Source: JBPOHE01 sp052035915 (GTDB lineage: Bacteria > Pseudomonadota > Gammaproteobacteria > Chromatiales > Chromatiaceae). Taken from it: 19,053 nucleotides of DNA. Below, piece after piece: positions 1 to 6,892 of this stretch. The stretch covers positions 1 through 19,053 of the forward strand of contig JBPOHE010000041.1 in assembly GCA_052035915.1 (NCBI GenBank), in the 5' to 3' direction. The notes below the pieces were generated by a model. The model made no database searches, was not told the DNA's origin, and was given only the letters and a program-made list of their open reading frames with translations. The position numbers and the translations under genes were made by a program. The stretch's first letter is position 1. Each line of letters opens with the position of its first letter.

Positions 1-147
1 CTCATCGAGCCCGGCGGAGTCGGGCTTAAGCATCTCGTCGAACCGGCGCAGGATGGCGCTGTTGTTGGCGCGGGTACGCCGGGTCAGGTCATAGGTAAAG
101 GCGCCCCGTGGAGCAACGGCCGCTTCGAAATAGTAGGAGGCGCGCAC
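1..147 (-). CDS. Partial ORF of unknown function, running off the left edge
   Basis: Only this minus-strand frame stays open across the 49 codons between the IS element and the window edge, apart from a plus-strand shadow. The product is rich in aromatic and charged residues (it begins VRASYYFEAAVAPRG and later contains ILRRFDEMLKP), so it looks like real protein. I do not recognise the family. I take the GTG whose first base is at 147 as the start, because if the IS is removed in silence a TGA stop falls in the same frame just upstream. The insertion therefore sits 3 bases 5' of that start and would cut the gene off from its native upstream region. Transcription reading out of the transposase gene would enter it in the sense direction. 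The start and even the coding status are uncertain. Confidence 0.4.
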   Translation of the reverse strand, partial: MRASYYFEAAVAPRGAFTYDLTRRTRANNSAILRRFDEMLKPDSAGLDE

Positions 148-151
148 CTTA

Positions 152-168
152 GGCCGTGTTCACAAAAT
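152..168 (+). repeat. IS left terminal inverted repeat
   Basis: The 17 bases starting GGCCGTGTTC match the reverse complement of 1000-1016 perfectly. The flanking TA at 150-151 extends the symmetry to 19 bases but is probably the target duplication. This end lies 3' of the transposase gene. Confidence 0.92.
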
Positions 169-170
169 TG

Positions 171-946
171 CTAGCGGAGCATGATCACGATGAGGGCGAC
201 GGTGACGAAAGCCAGGAAGTTGGCTTTGAGTTTTTCATAGCGGGTGGCGACTCGGCGGAACTGCTTGAGTTTGTTAAAAAGGCGCTCGACTTTATTGCGT
301 TGCTTGTAGCGTTCCTGATCGTAGACGATGATCTCCAAGCGATTGGTCTTGGGTGGGATGACCGGGGTGATACCCTTGGCGTCGAGCTTGGCGCGGATGG
401 CGTTGCTGTCGTAGGCTTTGTCCATAGCGGCGTGGCGGATGCCGTCGCGCGGATCGAGGGCGTCGACGAGCGCCTCGCCGACCGGGGCGTCTCCCACCTG
501 TCCGGCCGTGATGCGGATATCGACCGCATCAGCCTCGGAAGCACACACGGCATGGATTTTGGTGGTCAATCCGCCCCGGGAGCGGCCGATGGCCTGATCG
601 CCTTTTTTTTAGCGGCGCCCGCCGCATGCTGATGCGCGCGCACCACGGTGGAATCGAGAAACACGATGGTCAGGTCGACGCCCTTGAGCCGCTGCAGCAG
701 CTTCAGGATCTCCCCCCAGACCCCACGCTCGATCCAGCGTTGCCAGCGCATGTAGATCGTGTGCCAAGGGCCGTAGGCGTTCGGCAAATCCCGCCACGGC
801 GTGCCCGTGCGTAAAATGTGCAGCACACCTTCCAACGCCTCGCGGTTCTTGACCGTCGGCGGACGCCCCCGGCGACCCGCTTCGGGTGGCAATAACCGGT
901 TGATCGGCTCAAATTGCTCGTCCGTAAGGTAATACAAACGATCCAT
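171..946 (-). CDS. IS5-family DDE transposase, made by programmed -1 frameshift
   Basis: This enzyme excises and inserts the surrounding IS. OrfA (946 down to 566) starts MDRLYYLTDEQFEPI, with GAGGGG just upstream, and carries the DUF4096-like helix-turn-helix region (GRRGRPP, GTPWRDLPNAYGPW) and the first catalytic Asp in FLDSTVVRAH. OrfB continues in the -1 frame to 171. Its first recognisable residues, AIGRSRGGLTTKIHA, are the usual continuation of this family, followed by the second Asp (MDKAYDSN) and the catalytic Glu (NKVERLFNKLKQFRR). Joined at the A-run at 602-608, the product is about 258 residues, normal for IS427-type transposases. OrfA alone would end soon after the A-run with ATRPS-like unrelated residues, giving a truncated helix-turn-helix product. 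A chance frameshift mutation is possible, but the classic slippery heptamer argues for programmed slippage. Confidence 0.9.
602..608 (-). other. Programmed -1 ribosomal frameshift site, A_AAA_AAG
   Basis: On the minus strand the transposase frame reads GCT AAA AAA AAG GCG, so the heptamer A AAA AAG is positioned exactly as a canonical X_XXY_YYZ slippery site. A -1 shift here changes to the frame that encodes the rest of the DDE domain; the upstream TAA in that frame prevents independent read-in. A run of eight A residues is present in total. Confidence 0.82.
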
Positions 947-999
947 ACTCAACCCCTCTGGCTGTGGATGAGAGCCCGCAGTCTCGCACATGAAGCATG

Positions 1000-1016
1000 A
1001 TTTTGTGAACACGGCC
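1000..1016 (-). repeat. IS right terminal inverted repeat
   Basis: This is the reverse complement of 152-168 over all 17 bases, followed by TA at 1017-1018. It lies on the promoter side of the transposase gene, which starts 54 bases further in. Confidence 0.92.
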
Positions 1017-1047
1017 TAGGTCACGCCGAGGCGGGCCGGAATCCAGC

Positions 1048-2082
1048 TCAGGGCCGCCCCAGCCAGCCCTGGAGATGGCGTTCCACCAACTCCAGCAGGA
1101 AACCGATATGACCCGGGCTGGCGTTCAGCCCGGGGATGAAGCCATAGTCCCGTCCACCGGCGTGGAGAAAGAGTTCCCGATTCTGTTCGGCAATCTCTTC
1201 CAGGGTCTCCAGGCAATCCGCTGGAAATCCCGGGCAGATAACATCCACCCGTCCGCTCCTTCCCTCTTGCCCCCAGCGTTGCAGGGTCTGGTCCGTGTAG
1301 GGTTGGAGCCATTGTTTCGGACCCAGGCGTGACTGAAAGGCCAGTTGCCAGCGTTCATTCGACAACCCTAGCGCCTCGGCGAGTAAGTGAGCGCTTCTCC
1401 GACACTGGTCCGCGTAGGGGTCGCCCGCATCGGCATATTCCTGGGGAATACCGTGAAAGGACATAAGCAGTCGTTCCGCTTCACCACGCTCGCGCCAATG
1501 GTCGCGCACGCTGTCCGCCAGGACGCGGATATAGCCGGGATCATCGTGATACTGATTGATGAAGCGCAGCTCGGGCAACCAGCGTTGCCGCATCAACACC
1601 CGGGCGATGGCGTCGAAGGTGGAGGCGGTGGTGGTGGCCGAATACTGGGGATAGAGGGGTAACACCAGTACCCGTTGGGCATTGACCCGCCTCAGCTCGG
1701 CCAGACCCTCGGCGATGGAGGGCGAGCCGTAGCGCATCGCCAAACACACCTTGATCTGCCCGGGGCGCACCCGATCCAACCCCTGTTGCAAGGCCGCGAC
1801 CTGGAGTCTGGAAATCTCCAGCAAGGGTGAGCCAGCCGCGGTCCAGATCTTCTGGTAGAGTTTGGCCGAGCGACGCGGACGCAGGCGGAGAATGACGCCA
1901 TGCAACACCAGCCACCAGAGCGGTCGCGGCAGTTCGACCACCCGGGGATCGAAGAGAAATTCCGCCAGATAACGACGCACTTCTCGGGGTGTCGGGGCGA
2001 CGGGGGTGCCGAGATTGACGAAGAGCACACCCAGGGTGCCGGGGATGCGGGACGAATAGGCGGGAATGTCCTGGTATTTCAC
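1048..2082 (-). CDS. hemH: Ferrochelatase (protohaem ferro-lyase)
   Basis: The enzyme inserts Fe(II) into protoporphyrin IX, the last step of haem b synthesis, at the inner face of the cytoplasmic membrane. The 344-residue product has the normal length. It opens with GVLFVNLGTP (about 18-27), contains LPLYPQYSATTTAS (141-154), the catalytic His210 in MSFHGIPQ and the conserved Glu cluster in DCLETLEEI (289-297). The start is a GTG preceded by an AGGA-type ribosome site about 13 bases upstream; the alternative starts are further inside. The gene lies 20 bp after the unknown gene at 2103-3008 and is probably co-transcribed with it. The IS begins 31 bp past its stop, so any native terminator may have been displaced. 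Confidence 0.96.
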   Translation of the reverse strand: MKYQDIPAYSSRIPGTLGVLFVNLGTPVAPTPREVRRYLAEFLFDPRVVELPRPLWWLVLHGVILRLRPRRSAKLYQKIWTAAGSPLLEISRLQVAALQQGLDRVRPGQIKVCLAMRYGSPSIAEGLAELRRVNAQRVLVLPLYPQYSATTTASTFDAIARVLMRQRWLPELRFINQYHDDPGYIRVLADSVRDHWRERGEAERLLMSFHGIPQEYADAGDPYADQCRRSAHLLAEALGLSNERWQLAFQSRLGPKQWLQPYTDQTLQRWGQEGRSGRVDVICPGFPADCLETLEEIAEQNRELFLHAGGRDYGFIPGLNASPGHIGFLLELVERHLQGWLGRP

Positions 2083-2102
2083 TCTGATACGGGTTCCTGA
2101 AT

Positions 2103-3008
2103 TCAGTCACTGGATGAAGCACGGATTCTTGCCTCGACCCGCGCCGCATTCAAGAACCCGGGGTCGAGCACCTTGGGATAGAGGCGCCACAGAGCAGCCA
2201 CCTCCAAGGCTTGGTGGCGCGCCTCCCGCTCAAGCCGGGCCCGGAGTTCGTCGCCGATACCCGGTAAAGCCAGCAGCCGGGGGGCCTGGCGGGAAAGATA
2301 GCTTCCCATGAGCGCGGCGGCGCTCGACTCCGGCCAATCCAGGCGCCAGGGTAATTCGGGTCTGACATCCGTGGGTCCGAGCCAGGCCACGCGAGGCGCG
2401 TCCCCGGCCAAGCGACGAAACAAGGTCTCCACCTCTTGGAACAACGACTGGTCGGCGGCAGGCCGATCTTCGGCACCAGCCCGCCAGCCCGGGAGTTCCG
2501 CGCCGGGATCCGGATTCGGTTCCGGCCCAAGGGCCTGGGTCCGCAAGAGCGCCAGGGGATGGCCCGCATCCGCCCCCAACAGCCAGAGTTCCCAGACATC
2601 GATCCCGGGAAAGGGCAGCCGATCCCAGTTCAGGGTCAATTCGGCCAAGAGCTGCTCGGCACGAGGCAGCAATTCCCCGGTGTTCAGGATGGGGTTGATG
2701 GGCACCTGTCGCAGGCCGGTGCCAGGCGACCAATGGCCAAAGCGAAAAAACACCCGCTCGCCGCCCCGGCTGCCTCCCCAGAGGCCGTCGGGAGGTTCTC
2801 CGCGGACCTGCAATTCCCATTTCAGTCCATCCAGACTCCAGGCCCTCACCTCCTGTCCGTGAATGACATGTATCGGCGAGCGTAGGGGGTTCAGGCGCCG
2901 CAGACTGTATCGGCTCAGCTTGGGTGCACCGCCGGAGAAGGGCGGTCGAGCCTTTCCCTCCGGGCTTCCCGGAGACTCGATTGATACCGGATTCAAGCGG
3001 ATAGACAT
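2103..3008 (-). CDS. Conserved hypothetical protein upstream of hemH
   Basis: A 301-residue soluble-looking protein with no signal peptide, no membrane segment and no motif I can name. Landmarks are SPIHVIHGQEVRAWSLDG (about 44-61), a Trp-rich middle part (PGIDVWELWLLGADAGHP) and an acidic and Arg-rich C-terminus with ALPGIGDELRARLE, which resembles a short helix-hairpin-helix but is not convincing as one. Codon use and GC match the neighbours, so this is a resident gene. The ATG at 3008 begins MSIRLNP; a GGAGGAGG stretch lies about 15 bases upstream, further than ideal. Its stop is only 20 bp from hemH, which suggests an operon, but a role in haem synthesis is only an inference from position. 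Confidence 0.75.
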   Translation of the reverse strand: MSIRLNPVSIESPGSPEGKARPPFSGGAPKLSRYSLRRLNPLRSPIHVIHGQEVRAWSLDGLKWELQVRGEPPDGLWGGSRGGERVFFRFGHWSPGTGLRQVPINPILNTGELLPRAEQLLAELTLNWDRLPFPGIDVWELWLLGADAGHPLALLRTQALGPEPNPDPGAELPGWRAGAEDRPAADQSLFQEVETLFRRLAGDAPRVAWLGPTDVRPELPWRLDWPESSAAALMGSYLSRQAPRLLALPGIGDELRARLEREARHQALEVAALWRLYPKVLDPGFLNAARVEARIRASSSD

Positions 3009-3068
3009 AGTCGGGGGCCCTGGCCTCCTCCAAGGATCGGCGTTACGGCAAAGTGTGAATCAGGGCTG

Positions 3069-3097
3069 TTGTGAGCCGGTGCAAGGCTCTCTATACT
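3069..3097 (+). promoter_or_regulatory. Probable sigma70 promoter for the gene at 3134
   Basis: TTGTGA (3069-3074) and TATACT (3092-3097) are separated by 17 bases, close to the TTGACA/TATAAT consensus. Transcription would begin near 3104, inside the perfect 12-bp palindrome ATGAATATTCAT (3103-3114), leaving a leader of about 30 bases before the start codon. Confidence 0.6.
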
Positions 3098-3102
3098 GCC
3101 CT

Positions 3103-3114
3103 ATGAATATTCAT
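3103..3114. promoter_or_regulatory. 12-bp palindrome at the predicted start of transcription
   Basis: ATGAATATTCAT is perfectly self-complementary and sits just downstream of the predicted -10 element. It could be a small operator for a repressor dimer. No known binding consensus fits it well, and AT-rich palindromes of this size can arise by chance. Confidence 0.3.
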
Positions 3115-3133
3115 AATCTGGTGGAGAGAAGAT

Positions 3134-3535
3134 ATGGGGCTGGCACCCAGGATGTTACAAGCAGCAGTCTTGCTCACGACTCTCGGCTTGGCGGTGACTC
3201 CGATGGCCACCCGAGCCGCCTCCTATGACAATGCCTATGACCAGGGATTCCGCATCGACGACAATCCCGATGGTGCCGTGATGTTCGCCGATGCCTTGGT
3301 GGTCCGCCCAATAACCCTGGTCACCACAGCCATCGGGGCTGTGGGTTGGGTGTTGGCTCTGCCGTTCTCCATTCCAGGTGGCAACATGGAGGAAGCCGGT
3401 CAGAAGCTGGTGGTCGACCCGGCCCATTACACCTTTGCCAGGCCCCTCGGCTATATGCAGGATAAGGAGCCGGTCAAGTGGAAGAATCCCCCGCGGGAAC
3501 AAAGCACCGAGAGTCCCTTTCTCTCATCGAACTAG
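3134..3535 (+). CDS. Small exported protein of unknown function
   Basis: A 133-residue product with a typical Sec signal peptide: MGLAPRM, a hydrophobic stretch LQAAVLLTTLGLAVTP, and a likely cleavage after ATRAAS (about residue 29). The mature part contains FADALVVRPITLVTTAIGAVGWVLALPFSIPGG (about 51-84), one long hydrophobic segment that may anchor it in a membrane, then HYTFARPLGYMQ. This pattern recurs in small conserved hypothetical proteins of Gammaproteobacteria, whose function I do not know. The start at 3134 has GAGAAGA upstream; the ATG at 3152 would remove six residues. It is transcribed alone, divergent from the hemH cluster and convergent with sthA. Confidence 0.8.
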   Translation: MGLAPRMLQAAVLLTTLGLAVTPMATRAASYDNAYDQGFRIDDNPDGAVMFADALVVRPITLVTTAIGAVGWVLALPFSIPGGNMEEAGQKLVVDPAHYTFARPLGYMQDKEPVKWKNPPREQSTESPFLSSN

Positions 3536-3590
3536 CTTCCAGCCCACCCGGGCACCCGGTCGCCTTTCCTTTGAAAACACCAAGTCTGCT

Positions 3591-3623
3591 CCCCCGATCT
3601 GAAAACAGACGCAGAGGGGGTTT
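3591..3623 (+). terminator. Possible terminator between convergent genes
   Basis: CCCCC (3591-3595) and GGGGG (3616-3620) can pair around an inner TCTG-AAAA-CAGA hairpin, followed by only three T residues. It lies in the 128-bp gap between the stops of the exported-protein gene and sthA, where a terminator is expected. The short T-tract makes it a weak candidate. Confidence 0.35.
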
Positions 3624-3663
3624 CGTCCGCTTCTTCCTTATCGGAAGTGCGTCGCGCCGCTAG

Positions 3664-5085
3664 TCAAAATACCCGGTTGAGTCCGTTGAGGGCCGCCTCC
3701 CGATAGGCCTCCGCCATGGTCGGGTAGTTGAAGGTGGTCTCGGAGAAATAGCGCAGGCTGTTTTGGATCCCGGGCTGGCGCATGATGGCCTGTCCGATGT
3801 GGACGATCTCCGAGGCATCCTCGCCGAAGCAATGGATGCCGAGGATCTCCAGCGTCTCCCGGTGGAAAAGCAGCTTGAGCATGCCCACGGTATGGCCGGT
3901 GATCTGGGCGCGGGCGATGCTGCGAAAGGTCGCCCGACCCACCTCGTAAGGCACCTTATCCGCGGTGAGTTCCCGCTCGGTGCGCCCTACCGAGCTGATC
4001 TCGGGCATGGTGTAAATCCCGGTGGGAAAGTCCTTGACCAGATGCCAATCCCGTCCGACCTGAGCAATCGCCCCTCCGGCATAGCGCCCCTGATCGTAGG
4101 AGGCACTCGCCAGACCGGGGGCGCCGACCACGTCACCCACGGCATAGATATGGGGCTGGCTGGTCTGATACTGGTCATTGACCTCGATCTGGCCACGATG
4201 ATTGATCTTGACCTCGATCTCTTCGAGCCCCAGGCCATCCGTGTTGCCGGTACGCCCATTGGCCCAGAGCAGAGAGTCGGTCTTGAATTTCTTGCCGGAT
4301 TTGCAGTGCAGGATCACCCCATCCGGCAGGGATTCCACCTTCTCGTACTCCTCCTGATGGCGGATGACCGCACCCTGGGTGCGCAGGTGGTAGCTCAAGG
4401 CATCGGTGATCTCGTCATCCAGAAATGAAAGCAGGCGGTCACGGGTATTGACCAGATTCACCTTGACATCGAGATTGCTGAAGATGGAGGCGTACTCACA
4501 GCCGATCACCCCGGCGCCGTAGATGGTGAGGGACCTCGGCGTCCGACCCAGCCGCAGCACCGTATCGCTGTCCAGTATCCGCGGATGGTCGAAGTCCACG
4601 TCCCGGGGACGGTAGGGCCGCGACCCGGTGGCAATCACAAAGTGATCGGCCTGCATGGTCTCCCGCCCCATCCCGGCGCCGGAGACCTCGATGGTATGTT
4701 GGTCGAGAAACTTGGCGCGTCCCTGGATGACCTCCACCCGGTTACGACGGTAATAGCGATACCTGGTCGCTACTTGCTGCTCGATCACCGCCCCGGTCGC
4801 GGTCAACAACTGGGGATAATCCACCGCCAACTGCCCCACTGTCTTTTGAAACAGCGGATTGCTGCGCAGATCGGCCAGCAACTGGATGTTATGGCGTAGG
4901 GTCTTGCTGGGGATGGTCCCCCAATGGGTGCAGCCACCACCGACCTGGGGATGGGCCTCGATGATGGCAATGTGTTGCTGGGCCTTGGCGAGGGCCATGG
5001 CGGCGCCTTCGCCACCGGGACCGCTGCCTATGACTATGGTGTCGTAACGACCTTTTTTCATCGGAGCCAGAAGAGTCAGAGCCAT
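3664..5085 (-). CDS. sthA: Soluble pyridine nucleotide transhydrogenase
   Basis: This FAD flavoprotein moves hydride between NADPH and NAD+ in the cytoplasm and helps to drain excess NADPH. The 473-residue product matches E. coli SthA along its full length: FAD-binding VIGSGPGGEGAAM (about 18-30), GGGCTHWGTIPSKTLRH (49-65), NAD(P)-binding IYGAGVIGCEYASIF, the second FAD motif IYAVGDVVGAPGLAS, and the C-terminal interface TTFNYPTMAEAYR. GCTHWGTIPS replaces the redox-disulfide motif of dihydrolipoamide dehydrogenase (one Cys, no CxxxxC), which separates SthA from Lpd. Starts at 5085 (MALTLLAP) and 5061 (MKKGRYD) are both possible; neither has a good ribosome site, and 5061 fits family length better. 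Confidence 0.95.
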   Translation of the reverse strand: MALTLLAPMKKGRYDTIVIGSGPGGEGAAMALAKAQQHIAIIEAHPQVGGGCTHWGTIPSKTLRHNIQLLADLRSNPLFQKTVGQLAVDYPQLLTATGAVIEQQVATRYRYYRRNRVEVIQGRAKFLDQHTIEVSGAGMGRETMQADHFVIATGSRPYRPRDVDFDHPRILDSDTVLRLGRTPRSLTIYGAGVIGCEYASIFSNLDVKVNLVNTRDRLLSFLDDEITDALSYHLRTQGAVIRHQEEYEKVESLPDGVILHCKSGKKFKTDSLLWANGRTGNTDGLGLEEIEVKINHRGQIEVNDQYQTSQPHIYAVGDVVGAPGLASASYDQGRYAGGAIAQVGRDWHLVKDFPTGIYTMPEISSVGRTERELTADKVPYEVGRATFRSIARAQITGHTVGMLKLLFHRETLEILGIHCFGEDASEIVHIGQAIMRQPGIQNSLRYFSETTFNYPTMAEAYREAALNGLNRVF

Positions 5086-5095
5086 TGAAAATGGC
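5081..5095. repeat. Short inverted repeat over the first sthA start codon
   Basis: GCCATT and AATGGC (6-base arms, 3-base loop) enclose the ATG at 5085. In mRNA this hairpin would hide that start codon, favouring initiation at 5061 or translational control. It may also be chance. Confidence 0.3.
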
Positions 5096-5154
5096 AGTGT
5101 AGCCTTTCTTCCGCATCTTTGCCGAGCTAAACGGCGGGATCATCCACCTGTCTG

Positions 5155-5236
5155 GGCTTCCGGGCCTGGGGGATGTTAGCCGATTTTTCGTTCTCCAATG
5201 AAGAACAAAAAATGGCTCTTTTCAGTCGATGCCCGG
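5155..5236 (-). repeat. Intergenic repeat family A, 82-bp copy, between sthA and hvfC
   Basis: Read on the minus strand, the first 47 bases align without gaps to 8520-8566 (37 of 47 identical) and the last 52 bases align without gaps to 8590-8641 (37 of 52 identical). Both halves share the central 17-bp inverted repeat GTTCT-N7-AGAAC (5190-5206). The outer ends are roughly symmetrical: CCGGGCAT at one tip and AGGCCCGG near the other. The two copies are in opposite orientation. By layout this is a MITE-like or REP-like element, or a duplicated regulatory region. It fills half of the 164-bp gap upstream of sthA. Confidence 0.65.
5190..5206. promoter_or_regulatory. 17-bp inverted repeat (core of repeat A), possible operator
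   Basis: GTTCT and AGAAC arms are separated by seven bases. The same 17-bp design occurs twice more, at 8550-8566 and 8590-8606. It resembles a binding site for a dimeric regulator, but no regulator can be named from the sequence. Confidence 0.45.
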
Positions 5237-5249
5237 AGCAGAACAGACC

Positions 5250-6023
5250 TCAGCGGCGGGTTCCCAGAATCACGTTGCGTACCCGCAGATCAAGCAGCAC
5301 TTCGCGTCCCGCGCTCAGCACCAGCTCGGGTCGTGGGTGTTGGAGTTCTTCGGCGATGCGGCTGACGGCCTGACGACCACTGAGGGTGGCCTCCTCCAAC
5401 AAGACGAGCAGGCGATGAGTGACCGGATTGATGGCCACGAATTGCACCTTGTCCAGGCGGTCGCGATAGACCAGCAGTTGGGTCGGTTCGGGGGCCGCGG
5501 GGATGAAATCCGGTCCGATACGCTGGACCGGATAGGCATAACTCAGATTCCAGGCCAGGGCGGACACTAGCGGAACGCCTGCGAAGACATCCCCATTGGG
5601 GTCGAAAGGGAGGTTGGAGGGGGGGGCCTGGCTGATATCCAGGGCGAGTTCCACCCATTCATAATGGGCCAGCTCAAGCAGAAAAGGCGGATCGCCGGGG
5701 ACATCGCCCCGTTCCTCTTGGAGGTAGGCCAGGAATTCCTTGGCGATCTCGGGAAAATGGGGGGTCCGGCAATGATGGCCGGCATAGAAATCCCGCACCA
5801 GCGCCGACCATGACCCTTCCCCCAGAGTGCGGCTCAGCACCGGGAAGTTGATCGACAAGAGGCTGTGGATGTTGTTGAAAAAAAGTTCCTGATAGACCCC
5901 CATGCGATCGGCATCGACATCCGCCGGACAGGGATACCTGCGCGGATCGCGAATCCGCCGGGCGAACTCGTATTGGCGCCGCTGAAAGTCCGGTAGCTCA
6001 ACCCCGGGCGACACGGCGATCAT
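5250..6023 (-). CDS. hvfC: HvfC-family RiPP maturation partner protein (DUF2063)
   Basis: The 257-residue product belongs to the DUF2063 family. In characterised relatives such proteins bind the precursor peptide and pair with the MNIO enzyme to form the active modifying complex. The N-terminal DUF2063 region is visible at about 11-105: DFQRRQYEFARRIRDP, then MGVYQELFFNNIHSLLSINFPVL, which is the family hallmark, and FYAGHHCRTPHFPEIAKEFL. The C-terminal half (about 110-257) contains LLELAHYEWVELAL and a winged-helix-like ending. The start ATG at 6023 lies 26 bases inside the end of hvfB, so translation of the two is probably coupled; a GTG further in is the alternative. No membrane segment is present, so it acts in the cytoplasm, before export of the peptide. 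Confidence 0.88.
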   Translation of the reverse strand: MIAVSPGVELPDFQRRQYEFARRIRDPRRYPCPADVDADRMGVYQELFFNNIHSLLSINFPVLSRTLGEGSWSALVRDFYAGHHCRTPHFPEIAKEFLAYLQEERGDVPGDPPFLLELAHYEWVELALDISQAPPSNLPFDPNGDVFAGVPLVSALAWNLSYAYPVQRIGPDFIPAAPEPTQLLVYRDRLDKVQFVAINPVTHRLLVLLEEATLSGRQAVSRIAEELQHPRPELVLSAGREVLLDLRVRNVILGTRR

Positions 6024-6861
6024 GATTCCGGCTGTCCCACTGCTGCTGCAAGCTAGCGATGCGATTGACTTCGACCAGAAGCCGATCCAGGGGTGGAAGG
6101 TTGAAATCCCGCTCCAACAGGGTCGGAAAGACGTCGAACCGCTGATAGGCCCGTTCCAAAAGCTCCCATACGGGGTCGATCACCGCCGCGCCATGGGTGT
6201 CTATGCGCAAATCCTCGGCCTCGTAATGATGACCGGCGATGTGGCCGTAAAAGATCCGCTCGCCGGGAAGGCGACGGAGGAAGTCGCCGGCGTCATAGCC
6301 ATGGTTGATGCTATTGACGTAGATGTTGTTGACATCCAGATGCAAGCCGCAATCCGCCTCGGTCAAGACCGCGTTGATGAAGTCGATCTCGTCCATCTCG
6401 CGACCTGGCGCGGCGTAATAGGAGACATTCTCGATGGCGATGGGACGCTCGAGGATCTCCTGCACCACCCGAATACGCTCGGCTACGTAGCGCGCCGCCG
6501 CCGCCGTAAAGGGAATGGGCATCAAATCGTAGAGCTGCCCTTGATCCGAGCAATAGCTCAGATGCTCGGTATAGGCGCGGGCGCCGTGAAGATCGAGAAA
6601 ACCCTTGAGTTCGCGCAAGAAGCCGAGATCCAGAGGCGTGGGACCGCCGATGGAGAGGGAGAGGCCATGACAGACGAGGGGATAGCGTTCGCTGATGGAG
6701 CGGAAGCTTTTTCCCAGAGCGCCGCCGATACGCATCCAATTCTCCGGCGCTATCTCCAGGAAATCCACTCCGGGTAAAGAACCCTCGGCCGCATCACGCA
6801 CAAACTCATGCCGCAAGCCGAGGCCGGCGCCAGAGACGGCACAAACAAAACTTCGTCTCAT
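5998..6861 (-). CDS. hvfB: HvfB-family MNIO-type RiPP maturase (DUF692)
   Basis: The 287-residue product is a DUF692 TIM-barrel enzyme (multinuclear non-haem iron-dependent oxidative enzyme, the MbnB family). Relatives use two or three iron ions and O2 to convert Cys residues of a partner peptide into thiooxazole or oxazolone/thioamide groups. Metal-ligand motifs in order: GLRHEF (His18), FLEIAPENW (Glu36), LVCHGLSLSIGG (His65), TEHLSY (Glu99, His100), AIENVSYY (Glu144, Asn145), HLDVNNIYVNSINHG (Asp176, His187), YGHIAGHH (His207, His211), DTHG (Asp221, His223) and LLERD (Glu250). I choose the ATG at 6861. The reading frame stays open a further 66 codons upstream, but that stretch is only the reverse reading frame of the hvfA repeats. 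The hvfA stop is 19 bp upstream. Confidence 0.93.
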   Translation of the reverse strand: MRRSFVCAVSGAGLGLRHEFVRDAAEGSLPGVDFLEIAPENWMRIGGALGKSFRSISERYPLVCHGLSLSIGGPTPLDLGFLRELKGFLDLHGARAYTEHLSYCSDQGQLYDLMPIPFTAAAARYVAERIRVVQEILERPIAIENVSYYAAPGREMDEIDFINAVLTEADCGLHLDVNNIYVNSINHGYDAGDFLRRLPGERIFYGHIAGHHYEAEDLRIDTHGAAVIDPVWELLERAYQRFDVFPTLLERDFNLPPLDRLLVEVNRIASLQQQWDSRNHDRRVARG

Positions 6862-6892
6862 GGCGCCGGAAACAAATCTACTACTTGGCGCC
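6862..6892 (-). promoter_or_regulatory. GGCGCC hairpin between hvfA and hvfB
   Basis: GGCGCC occurs at 6862-6867 and 6887-6892, 19 bases apart, spanning the end of hvfA and the base just before the hvfB start codon. The pairing could sequester the hvfB initiation region or slow polymerase, lowering enzyme output relative to the precursor peptide. No ribosome site is obvious for hvfB, which fits control by coupling. It is speculative. Confidence 0.3.

Larger units (their letters stand above)
152..1016 (-). mobile_element. IS5-family insertion sequence, IS427/IS1031-like, complete (865 bp)
   Basis: Both ends carry the same 17-bp perfect inverted repeat, GGCCGTGTTCACAAAAT. On each side the ends are flanked by TA (150-151 and 1017-1018), which fits the 2-bp TA target duplication known for the IS427 group of the IS5 family. 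Between the ends is one transposase gene on the minus strand, split into two frames. All parts needed for transposition appear intact, so the copy looks recent or active. It lies 31 bp downstream of the hemH stop codon and directly upstream of an unknown ORF. Family membership rests on the transposase motifs and the ends. The exact subgroup is an inference from size, target duplication and frameshift. Confidence 0.92.

Noticed and set aside
171..946. Transposase read as a pseudogene broken by a frameshift
   Set aside because: The frame change falls on a correctly phased A_AAA_AAG heptamer, both halves are intact, and this kind of programmed slippage is known in the group.
3664..5085. Dihydrolipoamide dehydrogenase instead of transhydrogenase
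   Set aside because: The redox CxxxxC pair is replaced by GGGCTHWGTIPSK, and the full sequence follows SthA.
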